Both the position numbers and the translations under genes were made by a program. Below, piece after piece: positions 45,894 through 56,879 of a stretch of 64,000 nt of DNA (its first letter is position 1; each line of letters starts with the position of its first letter). The stretch is from Tenrec ecaudatus. Taxonomy: Eukaryota > Chordata > Mammalia > Afrosoricida > Tenrecidae. The notes beneath the pieces are model-generated. The model was not told the origin of the DNA and made no database searches. It saw only the letters and a list, made by a program, of their open reading frames with translations. The stretch spans positions 131,780,758-131,844,757 of the forward strand of contig NC_134536.1 of NCBI RefSeq assembly GCF_050624435.1, read 5' to 3'.

Positions 45894-46886
45894 CTTTTAA
45901 TCGTTTTATTGGGGGCTTGTACAATTCTTATCACAATCCATACATCCATCCATTGTGTCAAGCACATTTGTACATTTATTGCCATCATCATTCTCAAAAT
46001 ATTTGCTTTCTACTTGAGCCATTAATATCAGCTCCTCATTTTCCCCCTCCCTCCCCATTACCCCTCCTTCATTAACCCTTGATAATTTATAAATTATTAT
46101 TATTTTGTCATGTCTTACACTGTCCGACATCTCCCTTCACCCATTTTTCTGCTATTCATCTCTCAGGGAGGAAGATCTATATGAAGATCCTTGTGATCAG
46201 TTCCCCCTTTCTACCCCACCTTCCCTCCACCCTCCAGATATTGCCACTCTCACCACTGGTCCTGAAGGGGTCATCTGTCCTGGATTTCCTGTGTTTCCAG
46301 TTCCTATCTGTACCAGTGTACATCCTCTGGTCTAGCCAGATCTGTAAGGTAGAATTGGGATCATGATAGTGGGGGAGGAGGAAGCATTTAGGAACTAGAG
46401 GAAAGTTGTATGTTTCATCATTGCTACACTGCACCCTGACTGGTTCATTTTCTCTCTGTGACCCTTCAGTAAGGGGGTGTCCAGTTGTCTACAGATGGAC
46501 TTTGTGTCTCCACTCTGCACTCCCCCTCATTTACAATGATATGATTTTTTTGTTCTTTGATGCCTGATACCTGATCCCTTCGACACCTCGTGGTCACACA
46601 GGTTGGTGTACTTCTTCCATGTGGACTTTGTTGCATCTGAGCTAGATGGCCACTTGTTTATCTTCAAGCCTTTAAAACCCCAGACACTCTATCTTTTGAT
46701 AGCCGGGCACCATCAGCTTTCTTCACCACATTTGATTATGCACGCGTTTGTCTTCAGTGATCATATCGGGAAGGTAACCCACTGATATGATATTTTGTTC
46801 TGTGATGCCTGATACCTGGTACCTTCTACACCTCGTGGTCACACAGTCTGGTGTGCTTCTTCCATGTGGGTTTTGATGCTTTGAGC
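45894..46886 (-). mobile_element. 5'-truncated L1-type 3' end with 13-bp target duplication
   Basis: 993 bp flanked by the perfect direct repeat agactaaaatttt (45881-45893, 46887-46899). On + it begins with the complement of the AATAAA-bearing 3' end (cgttttattgggggcttgta) that is also seen at 30.4 and 43.3 kb. A module beginning gatgcctgatacctg occurs twice with a 245-bp period (46559 and 46804). No coding sequence is left. Confidence 0.85.
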
Positions 46887-47596
46887 AGACTAAAATTTTA
46901 TTAATTCAACCATCTCTAAGAAAGTAGTGTTGATGCAGTCTAGCTAATACAGTTTTTCTAAATCAGTTTCCCAAATAACCCAGGAAAAACCTAAAATCCA
47001 GGACACTAAGAAAAAAAAAAACACCCCTTTTTGTTGGGCTGTGTTATCCTTGTTCTCTATACATTTGCTTTTTCTTGTCTTTTTGTATGAGTGATATTAT
47101 ATAGTATTTGTCCTTTTGTGGTTGGCTTATTTTCCTCAACAAAATATCCCCCAGCTCCTTCAACACTGTAGCATGTATCAGGACTTCCTTTCTTTTACCA
47201 GCTAACTAGTGCTCCATTATTTGTGCATTCATCTGTTAATGCCTTCTTAGCTTGTTTCCCCATTTGGCCTATTATGAATAGTACTGCCGTGAACATAGAT
47301 GTTCAAGTATCTGCTTCAGTCTCTGTTTTCAAAGCTTTAGGGTATATAGCAAGGAATGGCTGCGTTATATGGTAGCTCAATTTGCAGCTTCGTGAGAAAC
47401 CACCAGATTTCTCTCCACAAGGCTATTCTCTCCTGTATTTCAACCAGCAATGGGTAAGAGGTCAATTTCCTTGCGTCCTTGATGACCTCTGCTATATTCT
47501 TCTTTGTGTTTTTTGGTGTCTATAGCTTTGTTATAATTTCAGCCATCCGAGTGGGAGTGAAACCGCTTTTGTGGTTTTGATTTACATCTATCTAGT

Positions 47597-47808
47597 GGCT
47601 ATCTGGTGGTATAGTGGGTCATATATGGGGCTGGTAACCACAGGTCAGCAGTTTGAAGCCACCAGCTGCTCCAAGGAATAAAGATGAGGCTTTTTACCCT
47701 CATAAAGAATTAGAGTCTTGGAAACCCATAGGGGGCAGTGCTACTCTGTCCCTCTGGGTCGCTATGAGTCAGAATTGACTCGATGGCAGTGAGTTTGGTG
47801 TGGGTTTT
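47597..47808 (+). mobile_element. AfroSINE nested in old L1
   Basis: tggctatctggtggtatagt ... gtcagcagtttgaagccacc ... gtcagaattgactcgatggc agtgagtttggtgtgg. Well preserved. Confidence 0.92.
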
Positions 47809-48059
47809 AATGACACGAAGCATCTTCCCATGTGTTTGGTGGCTATTGGAATGCTTTCTTTAATGAAATATGTATGCAAGTCCTTTGCCCGCTCAATGAT
47901 TGCGTTATCATCTTTTTTGTTGTTGTCTAAGTTTCATATAATTTTGGGTTATTAGGTTTTCATTAAATATTTAGTTAAATACTTTCCCTTTCTGGTACAA
48001 TCTAATGAACAAAGTCTTTAATTTTTATGTGATACCATGTTTTTTCTTTTTTTGTTTGT

Positions 48060-48270
48060 GGGAGTCCTGGGAGCCACAGTAGGTTACACAATCAGCTGCT
48101 AACCTCAAGGTCAGCAGTTTAAAACCACTAGGTACTCTTGGGGAGGAAGATGAGACTTTCTACTCCCATAGAGTTACAGTGTTGGAAACCCACACGGGAA
48201 ATTCTACCCTGTACGATAGGGTCATTACGACTTGGACCGGACCTAATGGCAGTGAGTTTGTTTTTCGGGC
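48060..48270 (+). mobile_element. AfroSINE nested in old L1
   Basis: gggagtcctgggagccacag ... tcagcagtttaaaaccacta ... tggcagtgagtttgtttttc. Confidence 0.9.
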
Positions 48271-48739
48271 TTTATTGTTTGGGCTTTTGTTATTATATTA
48301 GTTAATCCACCCTTATTAAAAGCTAGGTGATCAACATTGCCCTTGCATTTTCTTCTAAGAATTTCATTGTTTTAGTTTGCTAAAACAGCTTTGTTGTGTG
48401 TGTGCGTGGTGTGAGGCATGGTGCGGCTTCATTTTTCTGTGTGTGAGTCCAATTTTCCTAGCACCATTTATTGAAGCGATCCTTTCTTCCCCAATTGAAT
48501 GAACTTGGCACTATTGTTAAAAACCAGCTGACTCTAGAAGTGTGATGTACTTCTGGATTCTTGATTCTATTTCTCTGGTCTTTGTGTCTCTTGTTATACC
48601 AGCACTCGCCTGTTGGAATAGCTGAGACTGCAGCAGATGTTTTCAAACCAGGACGGGTGGGTCCTTGGACTTTGTGTTTCTATTTCAACATTGCTTTAGC
48701 TGTTCAGGGATAATGAATAGAGGTTGTGTGATAGCTATA

Positions 48740-48821
48740 TGAGGGGACTCCAAAAGATTTGTGGGAAAATGAAATTAAAAGTCAAGGGGGGGTTTTCCAC
48801 CGACTTTTGGAACACTCTTCA
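48740..48821. mobile_element. Mariner-like miniature element
   Basis: Imperfect terminal inverted repeats (tgaggggactccaaaag at the left; cttttggaacactcttca at the right) around about 50 bp. The left flank is TA; the right TA is mutated. Confidence 0.6.
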
Positions 48822-49009
48822 TGTTTAAAACAATGCCCCTGTACCAAAAATAAAAGAGTAGTTATTAAGGTTAGTTACGTACAGCCCCACCCCCACTCCC
48901 CCCAAAAAACAACATATGGGGTTTGTTTTATTTTATTTGGAATATGGTTTCCTGGGACAGCCCAATTAATTGGCTCAATAGCCCAATAACCTCTTCTATC
49001 TCCTAGCTT

Positions 49010-49938
49010 GTTGCATAGAGCTTGGGGTCTTACAAGCTTGCAATCAGCCACCCAAAGCACAACTATTGGTCCCTATCTGCCTGGAGTAACAGGGAAGGAG
49101 GCGAGTCAAGACTAGGAGGAGGATATGGAACGTATGGCCAATTGCCTCTAGGAACGACTGCCTCCTTTTGCCATGAGACCAGGAGAACTAGATGGTGCCC
49201 AGCCATCATTACTGAACATTGTGATTCCAAAGATGCTAGAGAAGGATCCTAATCAAAAGAAAGGACATGCAGGATTGAATTTCAAATTCTCATACACTCC
49301 AGACCGGCTGGAACCATGGGGGGTGGACGAACCCCTGAAACTATTACCCAGAAGATTATCTTTTCAACCTTAACCCCTGAACCCCACCCCAATTCCCCTG
49401 AAGTCTTCTTAGAGCCCTCGTGATCTAGTAGGGTTAGGCTGCTAACTGCCAGGTTAGTAGTTCGAAACCACCAGCTACTCTTCAGGGAAAAGGTGAGGCT
49501 TTCTACTCCTGTAAAGAGTTACAGTCCTGACAACCCACAGGGACAGTTCTACCCTGTCCTACAGGCTCACCATGAGTCAGTATTGACTGGGTGCCCGTGA
49601 GTTCCAGAGTTGAGAGGCATCTTTTGAAAGCCCAAGAATAACTAGTATGAACCTCTGCCTTGAGCATCATGCTCTTTTAAAATTTATCTACGAGGAACAA
49701 GTTGGAAATTGCTCATTGAAAGAGTAGATGGGGAACCTCGGGATGTGTGTTGGGGGGGGGCAGGGCAGTGAATTTATGCTCACAGAGGAGTGAGTTCCGA
49801 AAGAAGGTTGAGAGCAGATTTCTTAGCTAAAGAATGTAAGCATTCCGTGCCATTTCTGGGTAGAGGCTGCACATCGGTATACGTTTCACTGTTTCTATTC
49901 TTGACAACAACAAATGTAAATAAAGTATTTTTGAAAGA
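49010..49938 (+). mobile_element. Interspersed element split by an AfroSINE (family not named)
   Basis: Left part: ttttgccatgagaccaggag aactagatggtgcccagcca and ggaaccatggggggtggacg aacccctgaaac. After the SINE (49412-49610): ctctgccttgagcatcatgc tctttta, ending ttgacaacaacaaatgtaaa taaag. I recognise this as a highly repeated sequence of afrotherian genomes, possibly a LINE- or retrovirus-related 3' end. About 730 bp without the SINE. Confidence 0.65.
49412..49610 (+). mobile_element. AfroSINE nested in interspersed element
   Basis: tagagccctcgtgatctagt ... tagtagttcgaaaccaccag ... ctcaccatgagtcagtattg. Near full length. Confidence 0.9.
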
Positions 49939-50870
49939 GGGAATTCAGTGTCTGGATTATGTCAGACAAGCAGTGGAGTGGCTAGGGGTCAGCCGCCAGT
50001 CAATGCAGCATCATCTGGAGCTGCTGCCTCCCACCCCCTGCCCACCCCTCACAACAGACTGAAGGAGCAAGAGGGACCAGAGGCTCAGGTTCAGGGCTAT
50101 CCCGATGGAGCTAGAAGTCCCATGGGGACTTCCCTGCGAGTGCTGGAATCCACGGGGAGACCCAGTTGCGGACAGGGAACCAGGACTTGTAGGACAAAAC
50201 GTCCAGTCTTTCCCCCGTACCTCCTTGGCCAGCTCTGCCTGGACATTGAGGGCCAAGGGGGCTGGCCCAGGGGGTCTCTTCCCGCCGTACCCCTGGGGCA
50301 GAGGAGGAAAGTGAAATGACATTGCACGTCTATGGCTTCTTCGCCAGCCTCTACTATCAGCTGTATGGACGTCAGCTGCTTGCGAGTGTTTGACGAGCGA
50401 ACAAATATTAGCAGGGAAACAAACACCAAGCTCTGAGGCGGCCCCTTCCACTGACTTTGCTTTTTCCTGGGGAATTGCTTGGGGATGCGGTTTTAAAGTC
50501 TGTCTTGGAGCACGTGGGCTTAATTAAATTTCTCACGTGAAGAGGCTTAACTTAAAATAGCAATGTGTGGCTGCTGCTAGTTGAGATGCTGGGAAGCCAT
50601 CTCTCAGGGACCCGGGGTAGAGCTTTCACAGTGCGGCTAGGATGGACGGGTGACCCCAGATGAGTTTTTCTGATCTTCGGGTTTCCTCCCTCCCGCTTCC
50701 TGCATCCAGCTCTGGGCCCGGGAAGGCAGGGCAGTGTGTTCCCATGAGCACTGGCATTTGGTTGGGTTCAGCAGTGAAAAAGCAACAAAGACTGATTGAG
50801 GGGAAAGAGCAAGGGGAAGGTGCGCATGCTCTGATTCCTATTGGCGAATGTTCCTCTCTGTGTTCAACCA
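49939..50870 (+). other. Intronic stretch, repeat-free
   Basis: No repeat recognised and no coding signal trusted. It contains the E-box pair at 50511-50539. Confidence 0.45.
50505..50545. promoter_or_regulatory. Candidate regulatory cluster: two CACGTG E-boxes flanking TTAATTAA
   Basis: CACGTG at 50511-50516 and again at 50534-50539, with TTAATTAA at 50520-50527 between them, in repeat-free sequence. Two palindromic E-boxes 23 bp apart around an AT-rich homeodomain-type palindrome could bind bHLH and homeodomain factors. Inference only. Confidence 0.3.
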
Positions 50871-51060
50871 AGGAGCCCTAGTGGTGTCGTAGTTACATCC
50901 TGGGCTGTGATCCGAGTGGCCAGCAGTTCGAAACCACCAGCAGCTCCGCTGCAGAAAGACTGGGTTTTCTACTCCCGTAAACAGTTGCAGTCTCAGAAAC
51001 CCACAGGGGGGTGCTGTGAGTCAGTCTTGACTAGGCAGAGAGGCAGGTTTTGGGTTTGGT
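50871..51060 (+). mobile_element. AfroSINE
   Basis: aaggagccctagtggtgtcg tagttacatcctgggctgtg ... agcagttcgaaaccaccagc ... gtgagtcagtcttgactagg. Well preserved. Confidence 0.92.
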
Positions 51061-51477
51061 GTTCAGCCACATTCTCTCCTCCAGTGCTTCTCAGATGGGA
51101 CTGGGAAGGTGGCAGGGTGAGGGTTTGGTTCCCCCCTTGGAGGCAGTTGGCAGCATCTGGGACTCAGTGAGTAAAAGGTCGGAGATGCAGCTAACAACCT
51201 ACAATGCACAGGAAACCACCCTGCCCCCATCACAAACAGTGATCCGGCCAAAGGTCAATAGCATGGAGGTAGAGAAACACTGCTTAGACCACTGTTTCTT
51301 GAACTCTTCATAATGGAAGGGCAGCTGGATTGACTCCCAATCCATCACAGGCCCCTGCTTTGATAAGAAAACAATAAAAATCGACGGTCAGAAAAATCAC
51401 ACACTTGGGTGTCACAACCAAAGCCAAATGGCTGAAGAAGTTTCTTGCTTACTCATAATTACTGCATTGTCTGCTCA

Positions 51478-51517
51478 CGGACAACTGGATCTTGGGACGG
51501 ACAACTGGATCTTGGGC
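51478..51517. repeat. 20-bp tandem duplication
   Basis: cggacaactggatcttggga is followed at once by a second copy with one mismatch at its last base. Confidence 0.9.
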
Positions 51518-52783
51518 CAGCAGTGGGCTGTGGCGAAGACTCTGAATAGCATTGATCTAAATGATTCTCTCACCTTCCTGGGTCCAGCCACCTGCCCGGC
51601 TGTTCTAGGACCTATCTGTGCCTCCGACTCCTGGTGCCCCCACGTGGGTCACGGCAGAATTAGGCTCTATAGAGCCTCCAATGGCTGCGACTTGGAAGTG
51701 GGTCTCCCAGCTTTTACTTCAAGGTGTCTGTTTGAACTTGAATGGCCAACCTTGTGGGTCATGATCAGGGACTGCTACTAGTCACCCTGAGTTATGTCTT
51801 TTCTCTTGTGGGTCCCCTAGGCCCTACTCGCCTCTTTGTAATTAGTCCCTTAATACATAAAACCTCCTTCAATTATCCCACTGTGACTTGCTGCTCCTGA
51901 AAGTCCCCTCACTGATCCAGAGGGGTTTTTGCACCTCAGCACGCTTTTAAGATTGTGGGCAGATACAGAGGGTGGGGGGTGGGGTGGGGATGGGGGCAAT
52001 GTGGCGAGAGGGCACCTGGTCCAGGGTTCAGTGAAAGCCATGGGAGAGCCCGGCTGTGAGGAGCCACGACTGTGTGCCACCACCTCCTGGCAGCCACAGC
52101 TAGCCCTTGAAGAGTGAGTGTCCCAATAGGGCAGGCTGCACCTTGGATGTAGCCCTCTGGAATGAGTGGTGCTAGAAGGGGTGTTGAGGAGGGGGAAACC
52201 ACATTCTCTGCTGGGAGGCAACCCCCTCTGCCCCCAGTCCTCCATGAAATGACAAGGTTGAGGCAAAAGCACACATGAGTCATGGAGATGAGGGAGATGT
52301 TTCAGAAGTTGACTCTACTTACTAATTGCCGAGCTGGAATGTGGGTATGAAGGCAGGGCTGGCGGCTGGCTGCCCGGATCTGGCTTGTGTTGTGGGGCAT
52401 GGTGAAGTGGATGGGGCAGGGGGCAGGGGGAGGCACAGGGTGGGAGATGAATTCAGCTCTGCCTCCAGAGCTTGCCCAGGGGCCATGATCGTCTTGAGCT
52501 CTTGATACTCTTCATTGCCTACCATGAGAACTCAAATGGTCCCCAATCCAGGCTCAGCCCCACCAATCCCTCAAGGGAAAGTGCAAACCACAGTGAACAC
52601 CTCCACTGGGTGGGGAGCAGAGCAAGGACAGCAGGCCCAGGTCAGGAAGCTGCAGGAGATACTGCAGGTGAAACTTCTCAGCGATCCCAGAACACTGCTT
52701 AGGAAGGGCATCGGGGAAGACAAACCTGAATTCAGGAACTGTGTGATCTCATGGGGCTCCAGCTGTGTCGTAAGTGTGTGCAT

Positions 52784-52784
<1 letters not shown>

Positions 52785-52831
<47 letters not shown>
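52785..52831. repeat. (CA)n microsatellite, about 23 units
   Basis: Pure CA run of 47 bp preceded by a short GTGTGTG. Likely length-polymorphic. Confidence 0.97.
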
Positions 52832-52834
<3 letters not shown>

Positions 52835-53574
52835 TTTGGATCCTGCAAAGCAGGCCCTGTCGTGTGGCCTGGCTCCTGATAGGGCCATGACCATGGGACC
52901 CTTTCCCCAGCCTCTGCAGGCCAGGGTGTCTAGGGAAGGGTGCTGACAGACCAAAGACAAGGGCTGGCTTTGCAATGACACGGGGGAAACATCTCCCTAT
53001 GATCTGTCACCTGGGATGGAAGGAGCCCAGCCTGCTGTATCCTGCAAGCTCCATGGTGTGGCCTCAGGCCTGCCCTCTCTGTGAAATGGGAGCATTGATC
53101 CCTGCCCTCACCAACTGCCATTCTGCTCAGGTGGGCCTGTGGAGGCAGGGCAGGTTCCTCACACAGGCCTGCTGGGCCCTCCACTGCTCCCACACTCTAG
53201 CCTCTTAATCCCCTTCTGATCAAGCCCTGGGGCCGAAGGACCTTTAGGGACTCTGCTGGCTTCCCCATCAGCAGAGCAGGCCGGTGGGTGAGGCAGAGGC
53301 AGTGGCCTGCAGGGCTGATCCTGACTGGATGCCAGTATCTTCCCGTCAGCTCCCATCCTCACAGTGAGTCCTGGGTGGAAGTGTTCATGTTCTGGTATTT
53401 CATACTGGAGATCTCAATTACACTGCCCGGCTCTGGGTTTGAGGGGTTGCCAGGAACCGATGGAATCCGGTCCTTCTCAAGTAGCAGGGGCAGGAGGATG
53501 GGGGCTCTGTGGAAGTCAGGGAGGTCATGTCTCCATGTCTGTAGAGCTGCAGGGGGTACCATTATGCATCAGTA

Positions 53575-53705
53575 AGGGGGCTTCACAAAGTGGATGGGGA
53601 GTATCCATTCACTTTTACATCCGTGTTCTTTTGTTGACCTTTGGAGAAAGAAAATGGATTTAAAAGAGAATGGAATTTTCCCACTCACTTTTTGAAGTTC
53701 CTTCC
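53575..53705. mobile_element. Mariner-like miniature element, 131 bp, TA-flanked
   Basis: The left end agggggcttcacaaagtgg and right end cactcactttttgaagttcc are inverted repeats. TA dinucleotides flank it on both sides (53573-53574 and 53706-53707), as for Tc1/mariner elements. Too short to encode transposase. Confidence 0.72.
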
Positions 53706-54289
53706 TATTTCTGCAGGAGTGTTTGTGGGGATGCAGATGTCACCTCAAGAGACAGCAAAAGTCAGGACCCCCCGGAAAAAGGCCTGAGGGAGCTAGTAAG
53801 GTTGCTGTCACATTGCTTGGAGGTCCCTTCCCCAAGGCAGAGATAGACACCAGTCAGGGTCTCCAGCACCCTGGGGAACTCTCCCCATCTCTGAATGATC
53901 CTGGCCTGTGAGGACCCCCAGGAGGCCCCATTTCCTCTGGGATGCACAATCCCCTTCAAATTTGTACTGTCCACCCCACCCCACCCCCATGCAAGCTGCA
54001 CCCCTCTTGCCACAAGTCCTCTTCTGTGTAGATCCTGCTCATGTCCCTCATCCCCTAGCCTGGGCCGCAAAGGGCCACCCTTCTGAGGGAGCCTCCTGGA
54101 GACCCTGCACATGCTGGCTCCTCAGGAAAGACCCATCAGGGACACAGCACAGGTCTGGCCCACAGAAGGGCCTCAGGCGCACAGGGCCCAGCCAGGGGTG
54201 GACCAGGGCCTACCTGACTCCAGCCCCCACTGCCCAGATGACCGAGGGACTTTTTGCAACAGACGTGGTGGGAGAAATGTGCCCTTTGT

Positions 54290-54861
54290 GTCATTTCTGC
54301 TTCTCCAGGCCTTTAACCTGTCTCTCTCCCTCCCTTCCTGCCTCTCCCTGTCTCCTGCCGCTCATCCCCCACTTGAGCCTCTCCCCATCCTCCTCTGCAC
54401 CTCTAAACCTCACCCCCTCCCACTCATAATCCTCCTCTTTCCTTCTCTCTCTGATGACCATTTGATTTCGGCGTCTGCTCACAATGTACCTTGCTCGGTG
54501 GATCTATGCCTCCCTCTGCCTTGGGCATCTCGCTTACTTTCCACCATGATTCTCTGTTGCCCTTATGCGGGTCTCCCCGCTCCTCTCTGTCACCATGTCC
54601 TGTGCCCTATTTCTACGCCCTGCCTGGTGGCCCTTCTTTCACCAATCCCCCCACCCGCCCCCTGCCGGGTGTTTCTTCACCTGGGCTGCTCTTTCTGCTG
54701 TTCTGTCCTTGACTTTGTTTCTCTCTCTCCAACCCTCTGTCTGTCTTTCCTGCCTCTGTCTCTCTGCTTCTCTCTCCCCCATTACCCTACCCACTGCACC
54801 CCATCCGGCTGCCCCCTCTGCACCTCTGCCTTCCCCTCTCGCCTGCCCCCTCTGCCCCCAG
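54290..54861 (+). other. LRFN2: 570-bp pyrimidine-rich tract leading to the last exon
   Basis: The + strand is overwhelmingly C and T from about 54290 to the acceptor at 54861, far longer than a normal polypyrimidine tract. The final ccctctgccccCAG is the functional acceptor. Possible effects are on splicing factor (PTB-type) binding or non-B DNA; both are inference. Confidence 0.85.
54841..54861 (+). other. LRFN2: Splice acceptor of last exon
   Basis: gcctgccccctctgcccccag with exon start at 54862. The first base completes the split arginine codon and the next codon is methionine 468. Confidence 0.96.
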
Positions 54862-55834
54862 GATGATCCCAGCGTCCAGCAAGGCCTTCGTGGTCAACAA
54901 CCTGGTGTCGGGGACCGGCTATGACCTGTGCGTACTGGCCATGTGGGACGACACGGCCACCACGCTCACGGCCACCAACATCGTGGGCTGCGCCCAGTTC
55001 TTCACCAAGGCCGACTACCCGCAATGCCAGTCTATGCACAGCCAGCTCCTGGGCGGCACCATGATCCTGGTCATCGGGGGCGTCATCGTGGCCACGCTGC
55101 TGGTGTTCATCGTCATCCTCATGGTGCGCTACAAAGTCTGCAACCACGACGCCCCCAGCAAGATGGCAGCCGCTGCCGTCAGCAACGTGTACTCGCAGAC
55201 AAACGGGGCCCAGCCACCTGCCTTGGGCAGCGCGCCCAGTGTGGGACCCCCGCCGGGACCGCCCAAGGTGGTGGTGCGGAGTGAGCTGGTCGAGTTCAGT
55301 GCCAGCCTGGCCCGGGGCAGTGATTCCTCTTCCTCCAGTTCCCTGGGCAGCGGGGACCCAACAGGACTGGGACGGGGCCCCTGGCGGCTCCCACCCCCTG
55401 CCACGCGCCCCAAGCCCAACCTTGACCGCCTGATGGGGGCCTTTGCCTCACTGGACCTCAAGAGCCAGAGAAAGGAGGAGCTGCTGGACTCCAGGACTCC
55501 AGGCGGGAGTGGGTCCGCCACAGCTGCCAGGGGCCACCACTCGGACCGAGAGCCCCTGCTGGGTCCCCCCGCAGCCCGGGCCAGGAGTCTGCTCCCCTTG
55601 CCCCTGGAGGGCAAGACCAAACGCAGCCACTCCTTTGACATGGGGGACTTCGCAGCCGCGGCGGCTGGAGGGGTTGCCCCTGGTGGCTACAGCCCCCCTC
55701 GGAGGGTCTCGAACATCTGGACAAAGCGCAGCCTCTCCGTCAATGGCATGCTCTTGCCTTTTGAGGACAGTGACCTGGTGGGGGCCCGGGGGACATTCGG
55801 CAGTTCCGAGTGGGTGATGGAGAGCACTGTGTAG
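54862..55834 (+). CDS. LRFN2: LRFN2 (SALM1) last coding exon, residues 467-790
   Basis: The exon completes the fibronectin III domain (to about 515), then a short juxtamembrane stretch, a transmembrane helix (about 534-555) and a basic stop-transfer MVRYK. The cytoplasmic tail of about 235 residues carries a serine run (621-627), Pro/Gly-rich segments, a [11 protein letters not shown] block (720-730) followed by an alanine run, and the C-terminus ...ESTV, a class I PDZ ligand used to bind PSD-95-type scaffolds. The stop is TAG at 55832-55834. Joined to the upstream exon it gives 790 residues, against 789 in human LRFN2. No break is seen. The exon is GC-rich, and the minus-strand open frames over it are shadows. 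LRFN3 and LRFN5 lack a PDZ ligand and LRFN1 and LRFN4 differ in tail sequence, which supports the LRFN2 assignment. Confidence 0.98.
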
Positions 55835-56265
55835 GCCTGGGAGCTGGGGTGGGGCAGGGCACACTCTCACCCATCCTCCTACGACCAACAAGGGGAAAGA
55901 GTCCTTACTGGCAAGTCTTTGTGGGGTTTCCATGGCGATGTTTACATCCAGGGACAGCTTCATCTCCCTGTCAATACCCTCTTTCCCCACACACCACCCA
56001 CAGCACCCTACCTGGCCCATCCCTCCCCCCCACCCACGACCACCCAGCCAGGGTGTGCTCAGGGAAAGTGAACTTGCTGGAATGTGGGACTGAGCCACAG
56101 GTGTTTGGAAAGACCAGATGCCTGCCTTTCCCATCACAAATGGAGCTGATGAGCAAGTGGCTTCAGATTGCTGATGGTCCCGGTGTTGTTCGATTTCATA
56201 ATGATTTTGTTTTTTTAATCCATTTCCTGGACTCCTCTTCTTCATTCACACGCAGATGACCAAGA
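55835..56265 (+). other. LRFN2: LRFN2 3' UTR, end not resolved
   Basis: The sequence after the stop is repeat-free and contains ttcgatttcataatgatttt gtttttttaatcc near 56190-56220. I see no canonical AATAAA between the stop and 59122, so the poly(A) site is unknown. A variant hexamer may be used or the UTR may be long. The end given here is a guess at the minimum. Confidence 0.4.
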
Positions 56266-56879
56266 ATTTGCCCCACATAGGAAAGGTCATTACCAGTGGG
56301 GACCAGTGCACATAAGAAGGGGATGGTGCTGGTTCCACACTGGCTTAAGAAGGCCCCTGCCCAGACCTCTGGAGTTCCCAACCACCTACATAACCGATGC
56401 AGTATACCAGTTCCCTTTGCTTCTCAACCATACCCTATGTCATCCCATCAGCTTTCACCGGAAGGAGAAGGCCCAAGACTTCCTGTGTGGGGATGGGAGA
56501 GGAGGAAGATCTTGAAGGGACTATAGGGATAAGGGAGCTTAGTGCTTGGAGTTGCGTATGGAGTTTCACTTCTTGTGGGAAGCAGGGACAGGATGGCTTC
56601 ATGGACAGGTGCGCTAGGCCAAGAAAAGCTGTGTGGGTGACAGAGAGCATTCTGAATTTTTAGGTCAAAGCTCAGAAGTTGGGGTCTAGAGCCTCAATTC
56701 ACTAACCGGACGAACAACTTGGGTAAGGTTCATATACTGAGGTTGTACTAGAAGGTCTCTAGTTCCCATCCAATATGTAACAGCTCCCTCTTGGTCCTAA
56801 GCATGTGGTCACCAGCTCAGGGTTTCCAGGGGTGTAAGCTGGAGAAAAGCCTTTTCCCAGCCTTCTGACTGGCCCAGAC

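Larger units (their letters stand above)
47028..48735 (-). mobile_element. Older L1 3' region, split by two AfroSINEs
   Basis: Antisense L1 landmarks in order: gtgatattatatagtatttg tcc, tgtagcatgtatcaggactt, ttatgaatagtactgccgtg aacatagatgttcaagtatc, ctttgcccgctcaatgattg and tagcaccatttattgaagcg. These belong to the shared mammalian L1 3' coding and UTR region and are much more diverged than the neighbouring younger L1. Confidence 0.82.
51061..54285 (+). other. Intronic stretch with few repeats
   Basis: Mostly unique-looking sequence. Apart from the listed tandem duplication, CA repeat and mariner-like element, I see no gene and no clear SINE. Confidence 0.45.
2410..54861 (+). other. LRFN2: LRFN2 large intron (52,452 bp)
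   Basis: A GT...AG intron splitting the fibronectin III domain after residue 466, inside codon 467. It is filled with AfroSINEs, RTE and L1 LINE fragments, LTR-like elements, hAT and mariner elements and MIRs, listed separately. No additional coding exon of the gene is needed: joining 2409 to 54862 restores an uninterrupted fibronectin III domain and the full expected length. Confidence 0.95.

Noticed and set aside
54111-54866. 251-codon + frame upstream of the last exon
   Set aside because: It lies in the pyrimidine-rich tract; the translation is a low-complexity L/S/P/C run and has no start or domain support.
54111-55147. An extra coding exon between 54111 and 54861
   Set aside because: The 2409/54862 junction restores the fibronectin III domain exactly and gives the expected 790-residue length.
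55448-56245. 265-codon minus-strand frame over the last exon and 3' UTR
   Set aside because: Shadow of the GC-rich coding exon; no domain recognised.
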